NCBI RefSeq assembly: GCF_900100875.1
Contig: NZ_FNKQ01000001.1
Coordinates: forward strand, 310,001-374,000
DNA length: 64,000 nucleotides
Direction of reading: 5' to 3'
From: Halopelagius longus
Lineage (GTDB): Archaea > Halobacteriota > Halobacteria > Halobacteriales > Haloferacaceae
The position numbers and the translations under genes are program-made. Below the pieces are notes generated by a model, which was not told the origin of the DNA, ran no database searches, and saw only the letters and a program-made list of their open reading frames with translations. Positions 1 to 8,020 of this stretch are shown here, piece by piece (the first letter of the stretch is position 1; every line of letters begins with the position of its first letter).

Positions 1-21
1 TTCGCGGTGCTCGCCCGCTAA
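1..21 (+). CDS. possible 3' end of an upstream gene
   Basis: The first 21 bases read as six codons (F-A-V-L-A-R) ending in TAA. A following gene starts 44 bases later on the same strand. This may be the tail of a gene that begins outside the window, but six codons cannot prove it. Confidence 0.25.
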   Translation, partial: FAVLAR

Positions 22-64
22 CCGACGAAAGTAAACGCGCTCTCGCCGTACTCCGAACGAGACG

Positions 65-565
65 ATGCCGCCATCGAACGGAGCGACCGAACGGCAGGAC
101 CGCTACGGACTCGACGACGTGAGCAACCCCGTCGCCGCCGCCCTCGGCAAGTTCGTCCCGCAGTCGGTCGTCCGCCGGTCGCTCTCGGTGACCGTCGAGA
201 CCGACCGCGAGGTGTACGCCCGCGGCGACCCGGTGGAACTGACCGTCGTAATCGAGAACTCGTTTCCCCTGCCCGTCGCCGTCGAGACGGAGACGCGACG
301 GCTCTGGGGGTGGACGGTCGACGGCGAACTCGAAGCCAGCGACGAACGGGTGTACCTCGGCGACGCCACCGGAACGCTCGCCTTCCGGGCGAGAGAGCGG
401 AAAGTCCTCACGCACACGTGGGACGGGCGGTTCAAGCGCGTCGGCGGGGATGGAGAACCGACCCGGTGGGTCGAAGCGGAACCGGGCGTCCACGAGGTCG
501 GTGCGTTCGTCGCCGTGCCCGGAACGCGACCGAGCGACAGCGTCGAGATACGGGTCGAAAAGTAA
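65..565 (+). CDS. conserved haloarchaeal protein, BsuPI-like beta-sandwich
   Basis: A 166-residue acidic cytoplasmic protein without signal peptide or membrane segment. From about residue 42 it has the pattern of intracellular proteinase inhibitor (BsuPI) and related immunoglobulin-like folds: LSVTVETDREVYARGDPVEL followed by VVIEN, then an aromatic stretch (RLWGW) and a later THTWDGRF, all typical of that domain. The inhibitor role is only a family resemblance and the true function is unknown. It ends 27 bases before the stop of the convergent ABC transporter ATPase gene and belongs to no obvious operon. Confidence 0.7.
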   Translation: MPPSNGATERQDRYGLDDVSNPVAAALGKFVPQSVVRRSLSVTVETDREVYARGDPVELTVVIENSFPLPVAVETETRRLWGWTVDGELEASDERVYLGDATGTLAFRARERKVLTHTWDGRFKRVGGDGEPTRWVEAEPGVHEVGAFVAVPGTRPSDSVEIRVEK

Positions 566-591
566 CGCGAACGGCTACCGCGAGGTGGCCG

Positions 592-1878
592 TCAGTCGGC
601 GGTTTCGCCGCCGCCCTCGCGGTGGAGGTGACACGCCGCGAGGTGGGGTCCGTCTCCGAACTCGGGGTCGACTTCGTACGCCGGCAGTTCCTTCGCGCAG
701 ATGGACTGCTCGGCGAACGACTCGACGAGTCGGTCCGCGGCGGTCTCCCACTCGTCTTCGAGAACCTCGTCGATGCTCGTCTCGACGATGCGTCCGGCCT
801 CGCCGCCGGGCGTCCCGTCGGGGAAGAACTCCGCGCGAAGGGACGCCTCGCCCTCGACTTCGAACGTCTTGCGCTCGACGGCGCGCATGAATCGACGCAC
901 GTCCTCCCACTCGCTCTTCGTCAGGTCGTACTCCGGGGGCGAGATGAGTTTCGGACACCGCGTGCGGAAGCGACATCCGGAGGGCGGGTCGATGGGCGAC
1001 GGCACGTCGCCTTCGAGGACGCCGCGTTGGCCCCGCGCCCGCGGGTCGGGCACCGGAATCGACTGGAGCAACGCGTCGGTGTAGGGGTGCTGGGGGTTCT
1101 CGAACAGTTCGTCCGTCTCGGCGAGTTCGACCAACTGACCGAGGTACATCACGGCCACGCGGTCGGAGATGTGGCGGATGACCGAGAGGTCGTGACTGAT
1201 GAACAGGTACGTCAGCCCGAACTCGTCCTGCAGTTCGCGCATCGTGTTCAGCACCTGCGCTTGGATGGAGGCGTCGAGCGCCGACGTGGGTTCGTCGCAG
1301 ACGATGAAGTCCGGGTTGACCGCGAGTGCGCGCGCGAGGTTGACACGCTGGCGTTGCCCGCCGGAGAACTGGTGGGGGTACCGGTTGTAGTGCTGGGGGT
1401 CGAGTCCGACCTTCTCCAACAGCATCCGGGCGCGTTCCTCGCGTTCGCCCTCGTACAGTCCGTGGGCCTTCATCGGTTCCTCGACGATGGGTCCGACCTT
1501 CATCCGCGGGTCGAGCGACGACTGCGGGTCCTGGAAGATCATCTGCATGTCCTTCCGCATCGACCGCAGTTCCTCGCCGCCGATTTCCGCGAGGTTCTTG
1601 CCCTTGAACAGGACGGACCCGTCGGTCGGTTCGAGCAGTCTGAGGATGGTCCGCGCGAGCGTCGATTTGCCGCACCCGGACTCGCCGACGAGTCCGACCG
1701 TCTCGCCCTTGGCGATGTCGAACGTCACGTCGTCTACGGCCTTGACCGTCTCCGTCTCGAAGAACGCGGAGAGCAGTCCCTCCCCCTGCGTGAAGTGTTT
1801 GGTCAGCCCGTCGATTTCGATGAGCGTTTCGCCGAATCCGACCGAGTCCGTCTCTTCTCTGGTTATTACTTCGCTCAT
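592..1878 (-). CDS. peptide/nickel-type ABC transporter ATP-binding protein (DppF/OppF type)
   Basis: This is the second ATPase of a PepT/Dpp-family importer and energises uptake from the cytoplasmic face. Visible motifs are Walker [10 protein letters not shown], signature FSGGQRQRV and Walker [11 protein letters not shown], followed by the oligopeptide C-terminal domain with [10 protein letters not shown]. Its 428 residues exceed the usual 320-350: about 95 acidic residues lie between the RCP cysteine and the later cysteines (ICAKE, AACHL) that normally follow closely. The start overlaps the preceding ATPase gene by four bases (ATGA), implying translational coupling. It is the last gene of a five-gene operon read leftwards. 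Substrate cannot be read from sequence. Confidence 0.93.
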   Translation of the reverse strand: MSEVITREETDSVGFGETLIEIDGLTKHFTQGEGLLSAFFETETVKAVDDVTFDIAKGETVGLVGESGCGKSTLARTILRLLEPTDGSVLFKGKNLAEIGGEELRSMRKDMQMIFQDPQSSLDPRMKVGPIVEEPMKAHGLYEGEREERARMLLEKVGLDPQHYNRYPHQFSGGQRQRVNLARALAVNPDFIVCDEPTSALDASIQAQVLNTMRELQDEFGLTYLFISHDLSVIRHISDRVAVMYLGQLVELAETDELFENPQHPYTDALLQSIPVPDPRARGQRGVLEGDVPSPIDPPSGCRFRTRCPKLISPPEYDLTKSEWEDVRRFMRAVERKTFEVEGEASLRAEFFPDGTPGGEAGRIVETSIDEVLEDEWETAADRLVESFAEQSICAKELPAYEVDPEFGDGPHLAACHLHREGGGETAD

Positions 1879-2993
1879 TCGTCGTCACCTCTGGCTTCGA
1901 CGAGGCCGCCGCCGAACGCCTCCGTGGCCTCCGTCTCCAACGGTTCCGCGTCGTCGTAGCCGACGTTCTCGTACTTCACACAGGAGACCATGTGCCGCGC
2001 CTCGTCCGGGTCGCTCACGTCCTGATACTCTGGGCGGACCTCCGGGCAGACGGTTCGCGCGTCCGGACACCGCGTGTGGAAGCGGCACCCGGAGGGCGGG
2101 TTGATGGCCTCGGGCATCACGCCCTTGATGGGTTGAAGCTCCTCCACCGTCTGGTCCGGGCGGGGGATGGAGTCCAACAGCGCGTCCGTGTAGGGGTGTC
2201 GCGTCTTGTGGAACAGGTCGTCCACGTCGGCCTGTTCGATGATTTCGCCGAGGTACATCACGTTCACCCGGTCGCATATCTCCGCGACGACGCCCAAGTC
2301 GTGCGTCACCCAGATGAACGACGTGTTGTACTTCTCTCTGAGGTCGTCCACCAGGTCGATGATCTGGCCCTCGACGGTCACGTCGAGCGCCGTCGTCGGT
2401 TCGTCGGCGATGATGAGGTCGGGCTGACAGGACAGCGCCATCGCGATGAGGACGCGTTGGCGCATCCCGCCGGAGAACTGGTGGGGGTAGCTGTCGTACC
2501 GCTTCTCGGGTTCGGGGATGCCGACCTCCCGGAGCATGTCCACCGCGATCTCCTTGGCCTTCTTCTCGGAGACGCCGCGGTTTATCTCGATGAACTCGCG
2601 GAGCTGCGCGCCTACCTTGAACACGGGGTTCAGCGCCTCCATCGGGTCTTGGAAGATGATGGCTATCTCCTTGCCCCGAATCTGCTTGCGCATCTCCGCG
2701 TTCGAGAGCATCTCGGGGGAGCGCCGGAGTTCGCCGTCCGGCCCCTCCTCGATGTCGATTATCTTCTTTCCTTTGTACGTCACCGTCCCGCCGACGATTT
2801 CGCCGGGGTCCTCCACGAGTCGCATGATGGAACTCGTCGCGACGGACTTCCCGGCACCGGACTCGCCGACGAGGCCGATGAGTTCGCCTTCGTTCACCTC
2901 GAAGGAGATGCCGTCCACCGCGCGGACGGTCCCCTCCTCGGTGAAGAACTGGGTCTTCAGGTTCTCTACTTTGAGTAGTGGTTCTGCGCTCAT
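1875..2993 (-). CDS. peptide/nickel-type ABC transporter ATP-binding protein (DppD/OppD type)
   Basis: First ATPase of the importer, 372 residues, the usual length. It carries Walker [10 protein letters not shown], a Q-loop in [11 protein letters not shown], signature [15 protein letters not shown] and Walker [12 protein letters not shown], then the C-terminal oligo-HPY segment ([15 protein letters not shown]). It meets the permease gene stop at base 2993 and overlaps the next ATPase by four bases, so the pair should be made in step and form a heterodimer under the two permeases. Its closely spaced C-terminal cysteines contrast with the long insertion in its partner. Confidence 0.93.
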   Translation of the reverse strand: MSAEPLLKVENLKTQFFTEEGTVRAVDGISFEVNEGELIGLVGESGAGKSVATSSIMRLVEDPGEIVGGTVTYKGKKIIDIEEGPDGELRRSPEMLSNAEMRKQIRGKEIAIIFQDPMEALNPVFKVGAQLREFIEINRGVSEKKAKEIAVDMLREVGIPEPEKRYDSYPHQFSGGMRQRVLIAMALSCQPDLIIADEPTTALDVTVEGQIIDLVDDLREKYNTSFIWVTHDLGVVAEICDRVNVMYLGEIIEQADVDDLFHKTRHPYTDALLDSIPRPDQTVEELQPIKGVMPEAINPPSGCRFHTRCPDARTVCPEVRPEYQDVSDPDEARHMVSCVKYENVGYDDAEPLETEATEAFGGGLVEARGDDE

Positions 2994-4054
2994 CAGTTGT
3001 TTATCCGTGGGTCGAGTGCGTCTCTCAGCCCGTCACCGATGAGGTTGAAGCCGATGACGGTGACGAGGATGGCGATGCCCGGCCAGATGCTGAACCACGG
3101 GTTCGGCAGCATGTACTGGCGCGAGTTCGAGAGCATCTGTCCCCACGACGGCGTCGGGGGCTGTGCGCCGTACCCGAGGAACGAGAGACCGGCGATGATG
3201 AGGATGTTCACGCCGATCTGCAACGTCGCCTGCACGAGCACGGGAGCGAAACTGTTCGGGATGACGTGTCGGAGGATGATGTTCCGGTCGCGGACGCCCG
3301 CCGCACGCGCCGCCTCGACGTAGTCCTCCTCGCGCACCGAGAGCACGCGAGAGCGGATGAGGCGGGCGAACGTCGGGATGGTCGCGATACCGACGCCGAC
3401 CATCGCGTAGATGAGGTTCACGCCGAACGCGGTCATGAACGCGATGACCAACACGAGGAACGGGATGGCGTACAGCGTCTCGGCGGTACGCATCAGCGCG
3501 TCGTCTATCCATCCGCCGTAGTAGCCGGCGACTGCGCCGACGAGCGTCCCCAGAACGAGCGCGAGGCCCGTCGAGACGATGCCGACGGTGATGGCGATGC
3601 GCGTCCCGTAGAACAGCCGAACGAGGATGTCGCGGCCGCGGTGGTCCGTTCCCAGCGGGTGCGCCCACGTCCCCGGCTGCTCGGGGTACAGCTGGTTCGT
3701 CAGTCCGACCGGCGGGCGGAGAATCTGCGCGTTGCCCGGGTCGACGGCCGGGTTGACCCAGAACGTCTCCGCCAGCACGTACTGGTGGACGCCCATGTTC
3801 GCGAACACCTGATAGTCGGCGAGATACTCGAAGAGCACGCCGTCGACGAACGCGATGGCGGCGATGACCGCCATCACCGCGATGATACACAACCCGGCCA
3901 GCGCCGTCGGGTCGCGTTTCACCTGCGAGAGCGTGTACCGCCACCCCACTCGCGCTTCGGGCTGTTCTTCGTCCTCTCCGGCGGGGGCGTCCGCGCCGGC
4001 GTCGGCACCGGCGTCCACGTCGGTTCGTGTCGTTGGTTGGTCGCTCATTGTCAC
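2993..4054 (-). CDS. ABC transporter permease (DppC/OppC type)
   Basis: A 353-residue binding-protein-dependent inner-membrane permease. The N-terminal 35 residues are an acidic Ala/Gly-rich tail, followed by a first membrane helix (LAGLCIIAVMAVIAAIAFV), a periplasm-facing loop and five further helices. The EAA loop that contacts the ATPases is visible as EAARAAGVRDRNIILRHVIPN near residue 240. It overlaps the other permease gene by four bases and abuts the DppD-type gene. A second ATG two codons downstream (MSDQ) is an equally good start. Confidence 0.93.
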   Translation of the reverse strand: MTMSDQPTTRTDVDAGADAGADAPAGEDEEQPEARVGWRYTLSQVKRDPTALAGLCIIAVMAVIAAIAFVDGVLFEYLADYQVFANMGVHQYVLAETFWVNPAVDPGNAQILRPPVGLTNQLYPEQPGTWAHPLGTDHRGRDILVRLFYGTRIAITVGIVSTGLALVLGTLVGAVAGYYGGWIDDALMRTAETLYAIPFLVLVIAFMTAFGVNLIYAMVGVGIATIPTFARLIRSRVLSVREEDYVEAARAAGVRDRNIILRHVIPNSFAPVLVQATLQIGVNILIIAGLSFLGYGAQPPTPSWGQMLSNSRQYMLPNPWFSIWPGIAILVTVIGFNLIGDGLRDALDPRINN

Positions 4055-5049
4055 TCACTCCCCTCGAAGGACACCCGCGGGTCGACGTACGCGTACGAGA
4101 GGTCGGTGATGATGACCCCGATGACGAACACGAGGCCGAACACGAGCGTCGTACCCATGACGAGCGGGTAGTCTTGGTTCTGAATCGCCGTGATGATGAG
4201 CCGACCCATCCCGTTGATGGAGAAGACGGTCTCGGTCAGCACGGCCCCGCCGAGCGCCGACGTGAGGTTGAGTCCCACGAGCGTGATGAGCGGGAGCTGT
4301 GCGTTTTTGAACGCGTGCTTCCGGACGATTTTCCGCTCGCTGACGCCGTAGGCGCGGGCGAGCTTCACGTACTCCTCGCCGAGCACTTCCAGCATCGAGG
4401 AGCGCTCGATGCGGGTGAACGCCGCCATCTGCAGCGTTCCCAGCGTTATCATCGGAAGGATGAGGTGGTGAATCGACGTGAGGATGACCTCGAACTGGTT
4501 CGACGCCCCGTCCACGCCGGCGGGTGACGCCCACGGTAAGACGAGGTTCGTCGACGGGAAGAGGTTCAACCAGAACGAGAAGACGATGATGAGCATCAGC
4601 CCGATCCAGAAGGAGGGCGTGCTCACGCCGAGCAGTGCCACGACTCGCGAGACGTGGTCGGTCGGCTTGTTCCGGCGCTTCGCGGAGACGATACCAAGCG
4701 GTACCGCCGTCACGAGCGCGAACGCGAAGCTCGAAAGCAGCAGGTACAGCGTTATCGGCAGTCGCTCGGCTATCTTCTGCGTCACCGGAACTTGGTAGTA
4801 GATGCTCGTGCCCAACTGCAGTTGCGCCACGTCGATGAGGTAGTTGAAGTACCGGACGTGGAGCGGTTGGTCGAGCCCGAACTTCGCCCGAATCGCCGCC
4901 GCCTGCTGTGCGCTCGGCGACGGTCCCAACATTATCGATACCGGGTCCCCGGGAATCGCGTCGGTGAGGAAGAACGTGATGGTAATCACGCCGATAACCA
5001 CCGGGATCGACTGGAGTAGTCGCCTGATCGCGTACCGAAGCCGTCCCAT
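4051..5049 (-). CDS. ABC transporter permease (DppB/OppB type)
   Basis: A 332-residue permease of the importer. The N-terminus MGRLRYAIRRLLQSIPVVIG is the classic DppB opening, followed by the large extracytoplasmic loop typical of this subunit (GPSPSAQQAAAIRAKFGLD) and five more helices; the EAA loop reads KLARAYGVSERKIVRKHAFK. It lies 95 bases downstream of the substrate-binding protein gene and overlaps the second permease by four bases. A short AT-rich gap before it may hold mRNA processing signals that let the binding protein be made in excess. Confidence 0.93.
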   Translation of the reverse strand: MGRLRYAIRRLLQSIPVVIGVITITFFLTDAIPGDPVSIMLGPSPSAQQAAAIRAKFGLDQPLHVRYFNYLIDVAQLQLGTSIYYQVPVTQKIAERLPITLYLLLSSFAFALVTAVPLGIVSAKRRNKPTDHVSRVVALLGVSTPSFWIGLMLIIVFSFWLNLFPSTNLVLPWASPAGVDGASNQFEVILTSIHHLILPMITLGTLQMAAFTRIERSSMLEVLGEEYVKLARAYGVSERKIVRKHAFKNAQLPLITLVGLNLTSALGGAVLTETVFSINGMGRLIITAIQNQDYPLVMGTTLVFGLVFVIGVIITDLSYAYVDPRVSFEGSE

Positions 5050-5144
5050 TATTGCACCACACGTTGTGAGGCGTTCATATCTCTAATCGCCGTTTTGCGG
5101 CCGTTTTGTACATAAATATGACGTAACCGCCTCCGTCTATCAGA

Positions 5145-6785
5145 TTATTTCTGGACGGAGACGTTGTTGTGGTCCGTCGACAGCGTGAACTGCAGGACCG
5201 GGTGGGATGCGAAGTCCTTGACATAGTCCTTCACACCGAAGCTGTTCTTGAGGTTGTACGCGGGCAGGTGCGCGCGGTCTTCGAGAACCGTGGTGGTTCC
5301 CTCGACGTAGAGCTGCTTGCGCTTCTTCTGGTCGTTCTCCTTGCGCGCTTGGACGAACTTCTCGGTGGCCGTCGCGCCCTTGTCGCTGCTGTCGTGGTAG
5401 TACGTCCCCTCGGTGACGCCGATGGTGTCGTCGGTCGCACCGAACAGGTAGTACGTGAACGCGTCCGGGTCGGGCGTGCCGGACCACCCGAGCGTGTAGA
5501 TGTTGTAGTCCGACTCCTTGCCGGTGACGTACTTCTCGGAGAACTTACCCCAGTCGAGACGCTGGACGGTGGCCTCCCATCCGGCCTCCTTCAGGCCGTT
5601 CGAGATGGAGATGCCTATCTGTTCGCGCATGTCGTCCGGCGGGACGATGATCTTGAACGAGTAGTCGTCCGGCACGCCGGCCTCGTCGAACAGTTCCTTC
5701 GTCTTGTCGACGTTCTTGTCGTGGGGGATCTGCTTCCACTCGTCGATGGGGAAGCCCCACTCCTCGGCGACGGCCTTCGGGTACGGACTGTACTGGCGGA
5801 CGCCGGTCGGTTCGACGTAGTTCGACACCGCCTGGTCCATGCTGAAGGCGTAGTCGACGCCCTCGCGGACGAGGGGGTCGGTCGTCGGACCTTCTTTGCA
5901 GTTGAACGCGGCGTAGTAGTACCCGATGCTGGGGACCTCGTTGATGTTCACGTCCCCCATGTTGCGGATGGTCGAGTACTGCTTCGGCGGAATACCCTTG
6001 ATGACGTCGTTCTCGCCGTTCTTGAGGGTCGTGACGCGCGTCGTCGACTCCTCGACGGGGACGAACTCGACTTCGTCGAGCTTCGGTTTGGGGTCGCCCC
6101 AGTAGTCCGGGTTCGCCTTGATGCGCACGAACTGGCCTTCCGACCACTCCTCGAACGTGAACGGGCCGGACCCGACGAGGTTGCCGCCGGTGTTGAACGC
6201 GTCTTTGTCCTCTTCGCGGACCGACTTCGGGACCACGTACCACGCGAGCGTGTTCGGGAACGGGGCGAAGGCGTACTTGAGGTCGAACTGAACGGTCTTC
6301 TCGTCCACCGCCTCGATGGTGTCGATCATGTTCAGTTCCGAGGCGTTCTCGGTCTGCTCTTTCACCGGAGCCTCGAACGAGTACTTGACGTCCTCGGCGG
6401 TGACGGTGTCGCCGTTGGAGAACGTCGCGTTCTCCTCGATCTCGACGACGTACCGCGTGCCCTCCTTGGACACTTCGGGCTCGCCGGTGGCGAGGACGGG
6501 GACCAGACCGGTACTCTCGTCGTAGGAGTACAGGCCTTCGACGATTCGGTCGACGACTTCGGTCGAGGGGACGTCGTTCAGGACGATGGGGTCGAACTCG
6601 ATGGGACTCTTCGTCTGCCCGATTTTGAGCTTGCTCGAAGAGCCACCCTCGGTTCCGTTGCCCGTGCCGGTACCGCTACCGCCCTGACCGGAACATCCCG
6701 CGATGCCGGCCAGGCCGACGCCACCGAGTCCCTGCAGGACGCGGCGACGGTTCATCTTGCTGTGGAAGGTTTTTTCGTCAGACAT
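5145..6785 (-). CDS. Tat-exported lipoprotein, ABC transporter substrate-binding protein family 5
   Basis: A 546-residue solute receptor that captures peptide or a similar substrate outside the cell. The N-terminus has a twin-arginine motif (NRRRVLQGLGGVGLAGI) running into a lipobox (AGIAGC), then a Gly/Ser/Thr-rich linker, so the mature protein is probably lipid-anchored after folded export. The SBP_bac_5 fold follows: IVEGLYSYDESTGLVPVLA, then FSNGDTVTAEDVKYSFE, GSGPF and GWSGTPDPDAF near the C-terminus. It is the first gene of the importer operon. A TATA-like element about 50 bases upstream suggests a short leader. Confidence 0.95.
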   Translation of the reverse strand: MSDEKTFHSKMNRRRVLQGLGGVGLAGIAGCSGQGGSGTGTGNGTEGGSSSKLKIGQTKSPIEFDPIVLNDVPSTEVVDRIVEGLYSYDESTGLVPVLATGEPEVSKEGTRYVVEIEENATFSNGDTVTAEDVKYSFEAPVKEQTENASELNMIDTIEAVDEKTVQFDLKYAFAPFPNTLAWYVVPKSVREEDKDAFNTGGNLVGSGPFTFEEWSEGQFVRIKANPDYWGDPKPKLDEVEFVPVEESTTRVTTLKNGENDVIKGIPPKQYSTIRNMGDVNINEVPSIGYYYAAFNCKEGPTTDPLVREGVDYAFSMDQAVSNYVEPTGVRQYSPYPKAVAEEWGFPIDEWKQIPHDKNVDKTKELFDEAGVPDDYSFKIIVPPDDMREQIGISISNGLKEAGWEATVQRLDWGKFSEKYVTGKESDYNIYTLGWSGTPDPDAFTYYLFGATDDTIGVTEGTYYHDSSDKGATATEKFVQARKENDQKKRKQLYVEGTTTVLEDRAHLPAYNLKNSFGVKDYVKDFASHPVLQFTLSTDHNNVSVQK

Positions 6786-7164
6786 TGACTTGGTACGCCC
6801 TTTGTTGAGGGATACCGTGATTCAATCTCCCGTTGGATAAATAACTGACGAATAGCTCTCGAATCAGGAAATAATTACGACTCAGCGCTTGTAGGCCGCA
6901 CAGAGTACATTTTTCATACCACATATGCTGGAACAAACATCCGAAACAACTATCCGACCGCCGATAATTTTTCGCGTCTGAGGTACGGTTTTCAGATATA
7001 GTTGGACGAACGTACTCCGTTTCACCAAATTAAGACACGATTGAGCGCTTCAGTACTCTTGTGAACGTTCGTTAACGTTACTCGGCGTAAATCAGCATCG
7101 AAGGTTAAGGTTGTGGCTGCCGCAATGAGACAGACCCAACACCCCGAGGGTCCACGGGGTAGAT
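6786..7164. promoter_or_regulatory. divergent AT-rich intergenic region between the ABC operon and trmY
   Basis: 379 bases with no coding sense, clearly more AT-rich than its surroundings. On the minus strand GTTATTTATCC (6835-6845) is a good TATA box for the ABC operon. On the plus strand AGGTTAAGG (7103-7111) could serve trmY, giving a leader of about 30 bases. The stretch at 7066-7081 (AACGTT-CG-TTAACGTT) is partly palindromic and may be a regulator site. Two further T-rich runs (near 6909 and 6967) have no assigned role. Confidence 0.5.
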
Positions 7165-7761
7165 ATGCGCCAGTTCCTCATCGCCGGACACGACGCGCCG
7201 ACGACGCCGGAGTTCTCGCTCGACGACATCGCCGGGGGTGCCGGCCGACTCGACGTCCTCTGTCGGTGCGTCAACTCCGCGTTCTTCCTGTCGCACGACA
7301 TCCGCGAGGCGGTGCGCGTCCACCTCGTCCTCGGCGACGAGTACACGGTCCGATTCGAGGGGTCGGAACTCCGCCGCCTGAATCCGGACGAACGGACGAC
7401 GGCGGCGTTGATTCGGAAGGCCTTGGAGCACCGCGACGAGGCCATCGGCCACATGGCCGCCGAGAGTTCCCCCGGTGTGAGCATCCGCCGGATGGGGTTC
7501 GAAGAGACGTTACGGGAGGCGGCGACGGACGCAACCGTCGTCCAACTTCACGAGGACGGCGACCCGGTGGTGGACGTCGAACCGCCCGAGCGCCCGCTTT
7601 TCGTCCTCTCGGACCACCACGACTTCACCGACGAGGAGGAGTCGCTCCTCGCGGAGGCGGCGGACGAACGCGTCCGCCTTGGGCCGCAACTCCTGCACGC
7701 GGACCACGCCATCACGGTGGCGCACAACTACCTCGACACCGAGGGATTCCAGCGGTACTGA
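7165..7761 (+). CDS. trmY: tRNA (pseudouridine(54)-N1)-methyltransferase TrmY
   Basis: TrmY methylates N1 of pseudouridine 54 in the T loop of archaeal tRNAs, using S-adenosylmethionine. The 198-residue product starts [20 protein letters not shown] and continues [20 protein letters not shown], which is the family hallmark; the SPOUT knot shows as [17 protein letters not shown] and the C-terminal [20 protein letters not shown]. Length is normal for the family. It sits directly upstream of a tRNA-Pro gene, which is suggestive but not evidence of a specific link. Confidence 0.93.
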   Translation: MRQFLIAGHDAPTTPEFSLDDIAGGAGRLDVLCRCVNSAFFLSHDIREAVRVHLVLGDEYTVRFEGSELRRLNPDERTTAALIRKALEHRDEAIGHMAAESSPGVSIRRMGFEETLREAATDATVVQLHEDGDPVVDVEPPERPLFVLSDHHDFTDEEESLLAEAADERVRLGPQLLHADHAITVAHNYLDTEGFQRY

Positions 7762-7829
7762 CGCGTCCAGGCCCGGTTCGAAGGTGAATCACAACTGTTA
7801 AACGCGGCGCAGGACTCAAACAGACATGC

Positions 7830-7902
7830 GGGCCGGTGGGGTAGCTTGGTATCCTTCGGCCTTCGGGTGGCCGTAACCGCAGTTCGAATCTGCGCCGGCC
7901 CA
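7830..7902 (+). tRNA. tRNA-Pro, anticodon CGG
   Basis: A 73-base cloverleaf. Acceptor arms are GGGCCGG at 7830-7836 and CCGGCCC at 7895-7901 with discriminator A. The anticodon stem CGGCC/GGCCG encloses loop TTCGGGT, giving anticodon CGG. The T stem CGCAG/CTGCG encloses TTCGAAT. The D arm is GGGTAGCTTGGTATCCT. No intron is present and CCA is not encoded. It should read CCG codons and is a potential substrate for the m1-pseudouridine-54 and archaeosine enzymes encoded in this window. Confidence 0.95.
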
Positions 7903-7942
7903 CTTCTCCCGCATTCTCGCTCTTCGAGCGGTGTCTGTGGAA

Positions 7943-7986
7943 TCTGCGCCGTCGTCGCGAACGGAGCGACGGCCGTTTCGCGCAGA
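7943..7986 (+). other. nested inverted repeat between tRNA-Pro and the kinase gene
   Basis: TCTGCGC (7943-7949) pairs with GCGCAGA (7980-7986), and inside it GCCGTCG (7948-7954) pairs with CGACGGC (7967-7973). The structure ends three bases before a TATA-like GCTTTAGG (7989-7996) that lies about 27 bases ahead of the kinase start. It could end or process the tRNA transcript, or act as a site for a promoter-binding protein. Confidence 0.5.
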
Positions 7987-8020
7987 AGGCTTTAGGCTCG
8001 CTCAACCGATGTACGCATAG

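Noticed and set aside
310-1959. 549-codon plus-strand ORF over the ABC ATPase gene
   Set aside because: Arg/His-rich shadow frame typical of G+C-rich DNA opposite a real gene with complete Walker motifs.
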